From assembly GCA_017478725.1 (NCBI GenBank), contig JAFVDD010000021.1, positions 1-64,000 on the forward strand: a DNA stretch of 64,000 nt, in the 5' to 3' direction. The DNA comes from Paludibacteraceae bacterium. Lineage in GTDB: Bacteria; Bacteroidota; Bacteroidia; Bacteroidales; Paludibacteraceae. The translations under genes were made by a program, and so were the position numbers. The notes under the pieces were generated by a model, which was not told where the DNA came from, did no database searches, and saw only the letters and a program-made list of their open reading frames with translations. Shown here piece by piece: positions 7,773 to 17,158 of the stretch (position 1 is the first letter of the stretch; each line of letters starts with the position of its first letter).

Positions 7773-9415
7773 TCGCATCAGCAACAATCCTTCCCGATAC
7801 GATTGTAGCTTTCCCAGGTGCAGAAGGCTTCGGCAAATACACCTCCGGCGGTCGCGGCGGTCAGGTGGTCTATGTCACAACCTTGATGGACGATGCCAAC
7901 GGAGACACCGAAGGTTCGTTGCGATGGGCGATGAAGCAATACCCCGACGAACCGCTGACAGTATGTTTTGCAGTAAGCGGAGAGATACGTCTTGTCAAGG
8001 ATCTACGTATCAATCGTAAGAACTATACAATCGCCGGACAGACAGCCCCCGGTATGGGTATTGTAATCACGCATAACAAGGTCAACTGCGGCGGCTCGCA
8101 GAACTTCATCATCCGCAACCTCCGCTTCCGTATAGGCCGAAACGATGCAAATGGAAATATCATTACCCAGAACGCCTTCGGCGCAGAAAACTGCAGCAAT
8201 TATATCATCGACCACTGTGAGTTCGGCTGGTCCACGGAGGAAAACATGAATACCTACGACAGCCATTTTATAACCGTCCAATATTGTATCGTCCATGAAG
8301 GTTTGAATAACTCCGGTCACCCCAAGGGCGCTCGCGGATATGGCTGTCAGTGGGGAGGTTCACCGGCTACGTACCATCATAATTTGCTGGTCAATAACGA
8401 GAAACGCTCCTGCCGTTTCAACGGTGCACAGAGCAATGACTGGGTTGTTTATCTCGATTATATTAACAATGTGGTATATAACTACGGCGCAGGCTCCAAC
8501 GGTTGCTATGGCGGCGAGAATACCGCCAAACTGGCAGAAGGCGAGTATAACGGTCTCAACTCCGCCCATGAGTGCAATTTTATCAACAACTACTATAAGC
8601 CGGGGCCCAATACAACCAACTCTACCAAACTGTTCTTCATGTCCTCTGTGGCGCGTAGCGGCGCTACTTCATGGGCACCGGCTCAATGGTTTGTGGACGG
8701 CAATATCATGGAAGGCTATGCTGCGATAAATGCTGACAATTGGAAAGGCGTGAAATCGGAGAATACATCCAAATATCCGCTGGACACACTACGTGTGGAC
8801 ACCCTCATCCGTCCTGCTACGCCTTGGTGGCGCTGGACGGCTGATTCTGTCTATGGCCGTTATGATTTCGATATGTACGCCTACGCCGCGGAAGACTATC
8901 AGACGGCAGAAGAAGCCTTTGAAACGGTGCTGGACACAGCAGGTGTTTTTCCGCGTGACCATGTAGGATTGCGTCTGGTGAACGATACGCGCCAAGGCAC
9001 ATATACCTATTCCGGTTCCAAGACATCCAAAAAGGGTATTATAGATACTGAAGAGGATGCCGAAGGGTTCTATGATTATCCGTCAATCGACTCATTAGGC
9101 TTTGCTCTTGCTGCTTTCGACACCGACCTTGACGGCATGCCGGATGAGTGGGAGAGTGCCAACGGCTGCAATCCCAACGTGGCAGATAACAACGTCCGTC
9201 ATGCTTCCGGCTATACGATGCTGGAGATGTATCTGGACTACGCCATGACCCACAAAACGCCGATGGATGACGGCTATAAGCCTTCAACGGAAGGAGTGGA
9301 GGTCGTTGAAAGCCGGCAACCGAAGGCAGAATACAAAAAAATACTCCGCAACGGACAATTGCTTATCCAGCGCGGAGAGAAGAAATATACCATTACCGGA
9401 GTAGAACTTCAATAA
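7709..9415 (+). CDS. Secreted pectate lyase-like protein (PL1-type right-handed beta-helix)
   Basis: A 568-residue exported polysaccharide lyase candidate. The ATG at 7709, although inside the upstream gene, is needed for the signal peptide (hydrophobic LLVAAICCVSSLIASA). The mature start AFPGAEGFGKYTSGGRGG is the hallmark of Bacteroidota PL1 pectate lyases, followed by beta-helix rungs (NFIIRNLRFRIG, NYIIDHCEFGWS) up to about residue 330. Near 470, DTDLDGMPDEWE is a calcium-binding type repeat. The last 30 residues, KKILRNGQLLIQRGEKKY then TITGVEL, resemble the C-terminus of the subtilase at 17.2 kb and may be an export or sorting tail. No SusC/SusD pair is nearby. Confidence 0.85.
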   Translation: MYHSSCSRRLLVAAICCVSSLIASATILPDTIVAFPGAEGFGKYTSGGRGGQVVYVTTLMDDANGDTEGSLRWAMKQYPDEPLTVCFAVSGEIRLVKDLRINRKNYTIAGQTAPGMGIVITHNKVNCGGSQNFIIRNLRFRIGRNDANGNIITQNAFGAENCSNYIIDHCEFGWSTEENMNTYDSHFITVQYCIVHEGLNNSGHPKGARGYGCQWGGSPATYHHNLLVNNEKRSCRFNGAQSNDWVVYLDYINNVVYNYGAGSNGCYGGENTAKLAEGEYNGLNSAHECNFINNYYKPGPNTTNSTKLFFMSSVARSGATSWAPAQWFVDGNIMEGYAAINADNWKGVKSENTSKYPLDTLRVDTLIRPATPWWRWTADSVYGRYDFDMYAYAAEDYQTAEEAFETVLDTAGVFPRDHVGLRLVNDTRQGTYTYSGSKTSKKGIIDTEEDAEGFYDYPSIDSLGFALAAFDTDLDGMPDEWESANGCNPNVADNNVRHASGYTMLEMYLDYAMTHKTPMDDGYKPSTEGVEVVESRQPKAEYKKILRNGQLLIQRGEKKYTITGVELQ

Positions 9416-9426
9416 CGGTACGTAGT

Positions 9427-9481
9427 GGTAACGGTGTGGTAACGTAAATGACCCGATAAAGCCCGATTAAAACCCGATGAT
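9427..9481. repeat. 11-base-phased TCGG array B
   Basis: In the convergent spacer between the pectate lyase and rsmG, five 11-base units follow each other. The last three read TGACCCGATAA, AGCCCGATTAA and AACCCGATGAT (TCGGG cores on the - strand); the first two share GGTAACG. A run of eight T follows. Confidence 0.75.
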
Positions 9482-9502
9482 TTTTTTTAAATCCGCAGAT
9501 TT

Positions 9503-10114
9503 TTATAAGGGTAAATAAATAACAGATTTGGTCTCGAACCATTCGCCTTTGAACCACTGGCTGCAAGGAGTAAGCTCCGCCTCTTTGAAGGGGCGGAGTT
9601 CTTCTTTTAAGTCGCCTCCTTTCAGAACAATCAGCCCGTTTGGCACTGCATTGATTTGATGGTTAGAGATGTTCTTGCGAATTAATCTGACCAAATCGGG
9701 TAGGGGCATTACGGCGCGGGAAACAACGAAGTCAAACTTTTGCTTTTCCTCTTCTGCACGTTCCTGTTTGCATACAACATTCGTAAGCCCGAGCGCCTGT
9801 GCCACTTCCGATGCCACCTTTATTTTCTTGCCGATCGAATCAATCAACAGGAACTGACATTCCGGAAACATAATAGCCAACGGAATACCGGGGAAACCAC
9901 CGCCGGTGCCGACATCCATGATCGTTGTGCCCGGTTGGAACGGCAGCTGTTTGGCGATAGCAAGCGAGTGGAGTACATGGTGTTCGTACAGATTGTCAAT
10001 GTCTTTGCGGGAAATGACATTGATTTTGCTGTTCCAGTCGCGATAAAGCGCGTCAAGCTGAGCAAACTGCTCAGCCTGACGATCGGTTAGATGGAAGTAT
10101 TCAGAGATCAGCAT
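9503..10114 (-). CDS. rsmG: 16S rRNA (guanine527-N7)-methyltransferase RsmG
   Basis: A 203-residue SAM-dependent methyltransferase with the RsmG glycine motif DVGTGGGFPGIPLA near residue 67, LLIDSIGKKIKV near 90 (ribose-binding strand) and FDFVVSRAV near 128. Length is normal for GidB/RsmG. It methylates G527 in the 530 loop of 16S rRNA. It is the last gene of a four-gene minus-strand group and starts 14 bases after yebC ends, across a short 7-base-phased repeat. Confidence 0.93.
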   Translation of the reverse strand: MLISEYFHLTDRQAEQFAQLDALYRDWNSKINVISRKDIDNLYEHHVLHSLAIAKQLPFQPGTTIMDVGTGGGFPGIPLAIMFPECQFLLIDSIGKKIKVASEVAQALGLTNVVCKQERAEEEKQKFDFVVSRAVMPLPDLVRLIRKNISNHQINAVPNGLIVLKGGDLKEELRPFKEAELTPCSQWFKGEWFETKSVIYLPL

Positions 10115-10134
10115 TCAGATTTTTCAGTTTATTC
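10100..10134 (-). repeat. 7-base-phased repeat at the yebC/rsmG junction
   Basis: Units such as TTCAGAG, TTCAGAT and TTTTCAG (+ strand) recur every 7 bases and cover the rsmG start and the yebC stop. Confidence 0.55.
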
Positions 10135-10848
10135 TGCCATGTTGGTGAATACATTCTGTACATCTTCGTCCTCTTCGATTTTGTCGATGAGTTTCTGAAC
10201 GGACTCGCGCTGCTCATCAGAGAGTTGTTTGGTGTCGTTCGGAATACGTACATATTCGATGGACTGAATCTCAAATCCGTTCTCCTCAAGGTATTTCTGC
10301 ATGTTGATGGCCTCGTTGAAGTCAGAGTAGATAACAATAGTGTTCTCTTCCTCGTCCACGCCGAGTTCCTCCACGCCGAAATCAATCAGTTCCAACTCCA
10401 ATTCATCCAAGTCAATACCGTCTTTCATTGTAACGGTGAAACAAGCCTTGCGGTCAAAGAGGAACTGGAGCGAACCTTGGGTTCCGAGAGTACCTCCGAA
10501 TTTGGTGAAATAGGATCGGATATTAGCCACCGTACGCATGTGATTGTCAGTAGCTGTTTCGACGAAAATAGCAATACCATGCGGCCCGTAGCCTTCGTAG
10601 TTGATTTCCTTGTATCCCTCGGACGACTTGTCGGTAGCTTTTTTGATAGCACGATCAATATTGTCCTTCGGCATGTTTTCGCGTTTGCACTGCTGAATGA
10701 GTGCACGCAAACGCGGGTTGGAATCAGGATCCGGTCCTCCCTCACGGGCGGCGATTGTGATTTCTTTTCCCAGTTTGGTAAATGTACGGGACATGTGTCC
10801 CCAGCGTTTCAGTTTTGTGGCTTTGCGATATTCAAAAGCTCTTCCCAT
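10129..10848 (-). CDS. YebC/PmpR-family regulator or translation factor
   Basis: A 239-residue member of the TACO1/YebC/PmpR family. It has the family start MGRAFEYRKATKLKRWGHMSR (quoted with one residue over the usual short tag omitted: key residues R3, F4, K8, K12), the segment GPDPDSNPRL near 40, the acidic middle region and the C-terminal alpha/beta domain. Members act as DNA-binding regulators or, as shown for YebC/YeeN-type proteins, help ribosomes through difficult motifs. It is co-directional with an OmpA-type gene 18 bases upstream and rsmG 14 bases downstream. Confidence 0.9.
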   Translation of the reverse strand: MGRAFEYRKATKLKRWGHMSRTFTKLGKEITIAAREGGPDPDSNPRLRALIQQCKRENMPKDNIDRAIKKATDKSSEGYKEINYEGYGPHGIAIFVETATDNHMRTVANIRSYFTKFGGTLGTQGSLQFLFDRKACFTVTMKDGIDLDELELELIDFGVEELGVDEEENTIVIYSDFNEAINMQKYLEENGFEIQSIEYVRIPNDTKQLSDEQRESVQKLIDKIEEDEDVQNVFTNMAE

Positions 10849-10866
10849 AATGTTAGTATTTAAATT

Positions 10867-13512
10867 TTATTGATTAACTGTTTGCGTGCTGTCAGCGGGA
10901 GCCGGATCGGCGTGGTCAAGAATGGTCTCGTAGTGCACTTCCTCGAAACTGATCTTGAACTCAACGCGGCGGTTTTTCTGACGTCCCTTGGCAGTCTTGT
11001 TGTCGGCAATAGGTAACTCTTGTCCATAGCCTACTGCGGTCAGACGCTCGGCAGGCACACCCTTCTTTACAAGGTAATTCTTAACCGCTTCTGCGCGTTT
11101 CTGCGAGATCTTCTTGTTCTGCTCGGCTTTACCGGTGTTATCGGTATGGCCTTGAATCTCAACGATATAATCCTTGTTGTCGATAAAGATAGTAGCAATC
11201 AAGTTGAGTATATCGTAGGATTTGGGTTTGATAGTGGCTTTTCCGGTTTCGAACTCAATACCTTGCATAGCTTTTTGCAGAAGAGTGCGAACCTCGCGTT
11301 TAACCTCCGGACAACCCTTGTTGGCTTTGACACCGATAACAAACGGACATTCATCTAGATAATCGGGTACTCCGTCTCCGTCGCTGTCTTTTTCACAACC
11401 TTTCTCATCTACAAATCCGATAGCAGCTTTCGGGGTATTCGGGCATTCATCCATATAATCGGGCACACCGTCGTGGTCGCTATCAATCGGGCATCCGGCC
11501 GAGTCAACCTTTGCTTCAATAGGCGTGTTCGGACATTTATCCAGATAATCGGGAACTCCGTCTCCGTCGCTGTCAATAGGACATCCGAGTGAATCCACAG
11601 TACCGCGCGCCTCTGCAGGCGTGTTCGGGCATCTGTCTAAGTAGTCTGGGATTCCGTCGCCGTCGCTGTCAATCGGGCATCCGACTGAATCAACATATCC
11701 AATAGCTTCTTTGGGTGTGTCGGGGCACTTGTCAAGATAATCAGGAACTCCGTCACCATCGCTGTCTTTGGGACAACCGAGTGAATCAACATAGCCGATA
11801 GCGGCTTCCGGGGTCCCGAGGCAGTGGTCGAGATAATCAGGCACTCCGTCGTGGTCTTCGTCCAGCGGGCAGCCTACACTGTCCACCTCAACGCCTCTCG
11901 GAGTGTCCGGGCACATGTCAATCTTATCCCAAACACCATCTTTGTCACGGTCGCGTTTGTTAGTTCCCCAAACGATGGTGAAACCAAGAGCGACATTTAC
12001 ATTTTTGGCTTTGTATGGCAAGTAATATTGCTTGGGAGCAGCCGGGTCGCTATTAGGCAAAGCGGCATAAGAGGTAGGAATATAATCCATTGCCAGCGTG
12101 AGGTTGATACCGTCGTACGGCATAAAGCTCAGACCTGCGCCGATATTGCTGTACTTGCCGTTTTCCATGAGCGAGTAGGAAGCCGCGATGTTGAACCAGT
12201 TGACTGGCCGGAATGCTACGCCGAGTGTGATCTCCTCATACAAACGGGCGTTATACAGACGCGTCGCAGAAACGACACCCAGTCCGACGCGATTGTCCCA
12301 GAAATTTGCGTCCAGACCAATGTTGAGACGTGCTGTAGTCATACGAGCATAGCCGGCAGTGCCTTTGTGGATAATCATTGCGCGGGTTAACCCTTGCAGG
12401 TTGTTGACAACCGAATCCATCAACATCTGTGTGGAGAAATTACCTTGTTCGTCACGGTATTTATTGTATTCAATATTTCCGACACCGTTGAATGTGGTAT
12501 CAATGGCTACATTGTAATTGTGTCCCGTCCAATAAAGGAAACCGAGGTCATTCAGTGCAACCGAGAGTTGCAGATTCTCTATCGGCTTGTATGTGAAACC
12601 AAGATCAATGGCCGCTCCGTATCCGTTTGGCGTCAGCAGTTTGGGTATGTTATTCATGTCAATAATCTGTGTCGATTGCTGACCGGATGACGAACTGCTT
12701 TGATTGTTATTGTCCTGCAGCGAATTAATCACGTCATACACACTGTTGCCGTCCTGAACAGGCAATGCATTATAGTTGATCGGTCCGGAAACAGTCATTC
12801 CCAGTGTTCCTTTCAACTGCCACTGATTGCTGTTGGCGTTGATATTCAGTTGACGGGCATTCAGACCACCATTCATTTGTCCCATCAGGAATTTCACTTT
12901 CCCACCGACTGTCCATTGGTCGTTGATGCGGTGACTATAGCCGCCGGCTACTTCCGTATAAGCAGATGCGTTAAGTCCCAGTCCAGAGAGCCCGAACGTA
13001 TTATTAACACCGGGTGCCAGATTCGCCATACCGCCTCCGATGAGGAAATTGAAAATGGATTTGGGAACCGAGCCGCCCATGTCGATGCGCTCATTGATTC
13101 CGATTGTAACATATCCATCCTCTTTGTAACGGAAACCGAAATTCAGGAAACTGATGGTTATACCTCCGTTGACAAGTGTCATGTTACGTACAGAATTGAG
13201 GAAGGCATTACGTCTCATCGTCGGATTATTCGGATCACTGCTCGGGTAGAGCGGTGTAATGGTCTTGCCGGTAGCAGGATCAACATACAAGATGTCGCTC
13301 ATTGTCAGTGAGTTGTTGCCAACGGTCATTGACGTCCAGCCAAGAGGGCTGAAGTTGAGGTAACCTTGACTGACCGGTTGGAATGCCGGGTTGATGGTGT
13401 GGCGCATAGGGGCGTTCTCCAAAAAATAGAGCGTAGTCACTTGTTGTGCGCCTGCATTGATTGCTATGACTCCCAGAAGGGCAGCCAAGATATATTTGCG
13501 AATATTTTTCAT
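10867..13512 (-). CDS. Outer-membrane barrel with seven TSP type-3 repeats and a C-terminal OmpA domain
   Basis: An 881-residue protein with a signal peptide (about 1-22), an N-terminal DUF5723-like beta-barrel region to about residue 515 (THTINPAFQP-type start NAPMRHTINPAFQP), and seven calcium-binding thrombospondin type-3 repeats with cores such as DSDGDGVPDYLDKC (about 520-735). The C-terminal OmpA-like peptidoglycan-binding domain contains VEIQGHTDNTG and KKISQKRAEAVKNYL. It should tether the outer membrane to the cell wall through a calcium-stiffened stalk. The TSP3 region is also a tandem DNA repeat (about 11.34-11.96 kb), prone to copy-number change. It is co-transcribed with the lipoprotein gene 13 bases upstream. 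Confidence 0.88.
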   Translation of the reverse strand: MKNIRKYILAALLGVIAINAGAQQVTTLYFLENAPMRHTINPAFQPVSQGYLNFSPLGWTSMTVGNNSLTMSDILYVDPATGKTITPLYPSSDPNNPTMRRNAFLNSVRNMTLVNGGITISFLNFGFRYKEDGYVTIGINERIDMGGSVPKSIFNFLIGGGMANLAPGVNNTFGLSGLGLNASAYTEVAGGYSHRINDQWTVGGKVKFLMGQMNGGLNARQLNINANSNQWQLKGTLGMTVSGPINYNALPVQDGNSVYDVINSLQDNNNQSSSSSGQQSTQIIDMNNIPKLLTPNGYGAAIDLGFTYKPIENLQLSVALNDLGFLYWTGHNYNVAIDTTFNGVGNIEYNKYRDEQGNFSTQMLMDSVVNNLQGLTRAMIIHKGTAGYARMTTARLNIGLDANFWDNRVGLGVVSATRLYNARLYEEITLGVAFRPVNWFNIAASYSLMENGKYSNIGAGLSFMPYDGINLTLAMDYIPTSYAALPNSDPAAPKQYYLPYKAKNVNVALGFTIVWGTNKRDRDKDGVWDKIDMCPDTPRGVEVDSVGCPLDEDHDGVPDYLDHCLGTPEAAIGYVDSLGCPKDSDGDGVPDYLDKCPDTPKEAIGYVDSVGCPIDSDGDGIPDYLDRCPNTPAEARGTVDSLGCPIDSDGDGVPDYLDKCPNTPIEAKVDSAGCPIDSDHDGVPDYMDECPNTPKAAIGFVDEKGCEKDSDGDGVPDYLDECPFVIGVKANKGCPEVKREVRTLLQKAMQGIEFETGKATIKPKSYDILNLIATIFIDNKDYIVEIQGHTDNTGKAEQNKKISQKRAEAVKNYLVKKGVPAERLTAVGYGQELPIADNKTAKGRQKNRRVEFKISFEEVHYETILDHADPAPADSTQTVNQ

Positions 13513-13525
13513 TGTTCAGCCCTCC

Positions 13526-15427
13526 TTATTTTTGATTATTGGAATTATTGTTGGTGTTGAAATGCAGAATGGCATCTACTTTAGCAGCCAGACCAATCGT
13601 AAACTTCACGCCGTCGGTCGAAGTGAGCTTGGTGGTAAGGCCGTCTTGGATCTTGCTATTGTCGAGATATTTGTTGTCGATATATACGGAATACAAAATA
13701 GCCTTGGTCTTAGGGAACGCATTTAATTGTTCCTCGGTAAGGGCAATCACTACATTTGAGGTCTGTACATCGGCTTTCCATTCACCACCGACCTTGCTGT
13801 AAGCAGGCGGAGCAATCATCACAGTATCGCCTTCAACCAGGTTCAGAGTATCGCCTTTGGCGTCCTTGAGTATCTGTCCGTTCTCATCCAGGAAACGGAA
13901 GACGGCCTTGACATTAAACGGAAGTTGGTTCTCAACCCCAAGCAGTAGTTTGACATTAGAGGTCTGTTTGATACTATCGATCACAACAGTATTGCTTTCG
14001 CGGCGTAGGGAATCAATACTGAACTGCGAGATATCTATGTTGCGAATAGTATCGGTATAGACCATTTTGAACGTGTCGTTGAACTCAAAGGGTAAGCGGA
14101 TTTTGCCGTCCAGACGCACGGTGGTGGAAGGAGTAATACGGATCTGCGGCGTCTCTTGCTTGTTAATATCAAAGCCGAACTTGTAGCCCAGTTTATATGG
14201 CGTTTTTTCAATCAATGTGCTGATCTTTCCGGAATCAGGATGGTTGGTGAACACCAAACGCATATTAGTGGTAGAGTCGGTGATTGCACTTGTGTGCGGG
14301 TTCAGATACTCACCGGCAACGAAATTCCTGGTATAATTCGTAGCACCTCCGAATGTGGCAAAATGCTTCTGGTCGTTGGCATCAACGGTGTAGATAGAGT
14401 CGGCGTGTACAACAAAAGCACCGGCGATATGGGTAATTATAGAAGCGTCAATCAGCGGTTTGGCAACAGGAAGACCGTCAAAGCCCGAAACGGGCAGGTC
14501 TTTCCATGTGTCGCTGAAATCAATTAAATCGGCATCCGACATCTGTTGGGACGGAGCGAACATACCCCAAATAGCTTGGTAATCGATAAACTGAACCTCC
14601 AGATTATATACAAATGCAGAGTTGTCAGTCACATGTACGCTCTCACCCTCAGGAATCTCAATGGTCAAATGTACTTGGAAATCGCAGGAGGTGAGTACAT
14701 TGTCGTCGCCGGGAGCCTTGCTTAGATCCTTCATGAGGCACAAGGTGAAATTATCAATATTCAGCGGGAATTTCTCGCCGTAGGTCATTCCTGAGGCGTA
14801 TTGCGTCTCGCGATCGTAAATATTTACATTTGTTTCTTTCCGGCGAATAGTCGAACCCAAGTCCATCGTGATTTTCTTTATCCAATCCCATTTGAGGTCG
14901 TCCATTTCAGTACGCCCTATTTGAGACATGAACTTGGCGTTCTCAATCCAGGCGCTGTCCAAACGCTCGGTGCTGGTAGCATTGTTAATTCTATCCAGAT
15001 TGAGGAGCAGGGGGAAATCAATGTTCAGTACTAACGGCCCACTCACAGTACCGGTGGTTTCAAAATATGTCTTGGCAGGCTCCGCCAATTGGTCAGACAC
15101 TTTATTTTTGATCTTAATAGAGTACTGACCATCTGAAATATGCTGACTCAAGTCCACTTGGTGGAACATTTTCTGCTGGTTGTGCGCAAAGCCGAATTTC
15201 TGCTCAAAAGTGAGTACTCCGTCGGCATCGTAATACAATGTCGGGATAGAGTCTGTGTTCAGAAAATCGCTGAGAGTAGCATTGATACTGCCGACCGGCA
15301 ATACCAAACCCATTGACACGTCGCTTTTTGTGTCAATGTTGTTGAAATCAATGTCTGACCGGCAACCAGCCATCAGACACCCCGCAACAGCAATAATGCT
15401 CAGTGCGTGTAAGTGATTAAATTTCAT
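13526..15427 (-). CDS. Large lipoprotein of unknown function, partner of the OmpA-type barrel
   Basis: A 633-residue lipoprotein precursor: the signal peptide ends in the lipobox MAGC (Cys22). The mature protein is rich in beta-strand and polar residues (for example SMGLVLPVGSINATLSDFL near residue 40) and has an Asn-rich tail. I recognise no catalytic motif or named domain. It is the first gene after a good promoter and is followed 13 bases later by the OmpA-type gene, so the two probably form an outer-membrane pair. Confidence 0.7.
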   Translation of the reverse strand: MKFNHLHALSIIAVAGCLMAGCRSDIDFNNIDTKSDVSMGLVLPVGSINATLSDFLNTDSIPTLYYDADGVLTFEQKFGFAHNQQKMFHQVDLSQHISDGQYSIKIKNKVSDQLAEPAKTYFETTGTVSGPLVLNIDFPLLLNLDRINNATSTERLDSAWIENAKFMSQIGRTEMDDLKWDWIKKITMDLGSTIRRKETNVNIYDRETQYASGMTYGEKFPLNIDNFTLCLMKDLSKAPGDDNVLTSCDFQVHLTIEIPEGESVHVTDNSAFVYNLEVQFIDYQAIWGMFAPSQQMSDADLIDFSDTWKDLPVSGFDGLPVAKPLIDASIITHIAGAFVVHADSIYTVDANDQKHFATFGGATNYTRNFVAGEYLNPHTSAITDSTTNMRLVFTNHPDSGKISTLIEKTPYKLGYKFGFDINKQETPQIRITPSTTVRLDGKIRLPFEFNDTFKMVYTDTIRNIDISQFSIDSLRRESNTVVIDSIKQTSNVKLLLGVENQLPFNVKAVFRFLDENGQILKDAKGDTLNLVEGDTVMIAPPAYSKVGGEWKADVQTSNVVIALTEEQLNAFPKTKAILYSVYIDNKYLDNSKIQDGLTTKLTSTDGVKFTIGLAAKVDAILHFNTNNNSNNQK

Positions 15428-15506
15428 TGTGTTATAAGATTAGATTGTTTATTCCCCTTATGTGTGATATGCGGGCGCATATACGTGCATACCTAAAATA
15501 ATCGTG

Positions 15507-15538
15507 CAAAGATACAAAAAATATTGCACATATCCAAA
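15507..15538 (-). promoter_or_regulatory. Promoter of the lipoprotein-ompA-yebC-rsmG group
   Basis: On the - strand, TTTG (15535-15538) and TATCTTTG (15507-15514) are 20 bases apart. The predicted leader is about 70 bases. Confidence 0.75.
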
Positions 15539-15576
15539 CTCAAATGCATAATTTTGCATTTTTTATTCAAATTAGT

Positions 15577-16986
15577 CTATCTGAGCAGAAAAACGCGTTC
15601 AGTGGCACGCGTGGTAGCGGTGTAGAGCCATCTGAGAAACTCCCGTCGTTCGCGTGAATCTGCCATCCGTGCGGCATCTTCGTTGACCGCAGAGGTGTCA
15701 ATATACACGTGTTTCCATTGACCGCCTTGGGCTTTGTGGCAGGTCACGGCGTACGCCAACCGCACCTGAAGAGCGTTGTAATAAGGAGAGTCGTAAATTT
15801 TCTTGACCAGTTCCTTGCGGTTGTGAATCTCGGGGTAATCTTCGGCTACGCGGTCAAACAGGTCTTTTTGCAAGGCGTAATTGGCTTCCGGCGAGTCGGT
15901 GGTCAGGGTGTCGAGCCAAACGAGTGCGTCTATTTCCCACTCGTAATCGACAGAGCGGAGCGAGGCACGGGCAAAATGGTAACCATACATCTCATGATGA
16001 TTGTATAATCGGATGACTTGGAGCATATCTCCGTTGGCAATAAACTCCAGATCTTTGTATTCCTGTGCCCAGAAATAGTTGTTTTTGGACACCATTACCC
16101 GGTCGCCGTTGGACAACTCGTCTTCTTTCCATAATACGCGGGCGCGAACGGCCTGATTATACAGGTTCGCCATTTTGTTGCTCCGGGTGATAATCAGGGT
16201 TTCCTCGCTGCCTACTTTGCGCCAACTGTCCTCAAAGCGCTCTATTACCTCTTCTCCGCGCAGTTTGATGACGTCCGCTGATGGATTCAGATGCAGGTCC
16301 CGGCCGGGCGGCAACGGAGATTGCTGCAGCATAGTACGCAGTCGTGTGGCTTCGCTGAGTATGCCGGAATCCAGCGCCTGGCGGGCTACATGGGTGAGTT
16401 GGTAATTGGTAGTTGAAAGTTGATAGTTGGCCGCCATGTAATCTGCGTCAAGGGCTGGACTGGTTGTACTGCCTACGGGCGGCAACTGTGCATCATCGCC
16501 CAGCAACAGCAGACGGCATCCCTGACCGTTATATACGTACCTGACCAAGTCGTCCAAAAGACATCCGCTGCCAAAGGCTTCGTTGTCGCGCAGTGTACTG
16601 AGCATAGAAGCTTCATCCACGATAAAGAGGGTGTTGCGACGGATATTGTCGCTTAGGGTGAATGCCTCGCGACCTAATTGTGTCTGGCGGTAAATAAACT
16701 TATGGATGGTGTAGGCAGGAAAACCCGAATAGCGGCTCAAAACCTTGGCAGCACGGCCGGTAGGGGCAAGCAGTACACAGGGCTGTTTCAGCGCTTGCAG
16801 GGCTTTGACCAGAGCGCTGACAACACTGGTTTTTCCCGTACCGGCATAGCCGCGCAGGATAAACGCTTTGCGTTCCTCACGTGAAACCAAGAATGCACCA
16901 AGAGATTTGAACAAACCCTCTTTTTCTTCATTCGGCTCAAAAGGAAGTTCGGCCTTGATGCGTTCTATAATGAAGTTTTCAAGCAC
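15577..16986 (-). CDS. RecD-like superfamily 1 DNA helicase
   Basis: A 469-residue ATP-dependent helicase of the RecD/Dda type. The Walker A motif is GYAGTGKTS near residue 46, then LLAPTGRAAKVLSRY (motif Ia), FIVDEASML (motif II, DEAS), LLLGDDAQLPPVG (motif III), and a C-terminal UvrD_C_2-like segment AYAVTCHKAQGGQW near 415. It is the short Bacteroidota form without RecB/RecC partners nearby, so a stand-alone repair or replication role is likely. The start codon is GTG at 16986. The loop before HVARQALDSGIL carries a 7-base-phased repeat translated as NYQLSTTNYQLTH. Confidence 0.85.
   Translation of the reverse strand: MLENFIIERIKAELPFEPNEEKEGLFKSLGAFLVSREERKAFILRGYAGTGKTSVVSALVKALQALKQPCVLLAPTGRAAKVLSRYSGFPAYTIHKFIYRQTQLGREAFTLSDNIRRNTLFIVDEASMLSTLRDNEAFGSGCLLDDLVRYVYNGQGCRLLLLGDDAQLPPVGSTTSPALDADYMAANYQLSTTNYQLTHVARQALDSGILSEATRLRTMLQQSPLPPGRDLHLNPSADVIKLRGEEVIERFEDSWRKVGSEETLIITRSNKMANLYNQAVRARVLWKEDELSNGDRVMVSKNNYFWAQEYKDLEFIANGDMLQVIRLYNHHEMYGYHFARASLRSVDYEWEIDALVWLDTLTTDSPEANYALQKDLFDRVAEDYPEIHNRKELVKKIYDSPYYNALQVRLAYAVTCHKAQGGQWKHVYIDTSAVNEDAARMADSRERREFLRWLYTATTRATERVFLLR
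16394..16428 (-). repeat. 7-base-phased repeat inside the RecD-like gene
   Basis: Five 7-base units ending in TT on the + strand (for example GGTAGTT, GAAAGTT, GATAGTT) encode the loop NYQLSTTNYQL in frame. Confidence 0.75.
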
Positions 16987-17001
16987 TTTTTTGCGAATTT
17001 A

Positions 17002-17033
17002 TTTGCGTATATCAAAAAAAAGCAGTACCTTTG
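17002..17033 (+). promoter_or_regulatory. Promoter of the SRP RNA gene
   Basis: TTTG at 17002-17005 and TACCTTTG at 17026-17033, 20 bases apart; start predicted near 17040. Confidence 0.8.
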
Positions 17034-17039
17034 CATCCG

Positions 17040-17158
17040 TTTTTAAGAATTATAGAGCAAGTCCTATACGACCAGCTCCCTCTGAACTCCCCCAGGCCTT
17101 GACCGGAGCAAGGGTAGGAGGTTGTAGCGGTGCGATGTAGTCAGCTTGCTCTTTTTTT
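17040..17158 (+). ncRNA. ffs: Signal recognition particle RNA (small bacterial type)
   Basis: The conserved SRP apical domain is visible: CCCAGGCC on the 5' side and GGAGCAAGGG on the 3' side (17090-17114), followed by the GATGTAG segment also found in 4.5S RNA. AGAGCAAG (17054-17061) pairs with CTTGCTCT (17145-17152) to close the molecule, and seven T follow, so the closing stem doubles as terminator. The apical loop between CC and GG reads TTGACC, a hexaloop instead of the usual GNRA tetraloop. It lies between the recD-like gene and the subtilase, antisense to both. Confidence 0.85.

Noticed and set aside
11340..11960. Tandem DNA repeat of roughly 110 bases per unit, considered as CRISPR or satellite
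   Set aside because: It is fully explained by the seven thrombospondin type-3 protein repeats of the OmpA-type gene.
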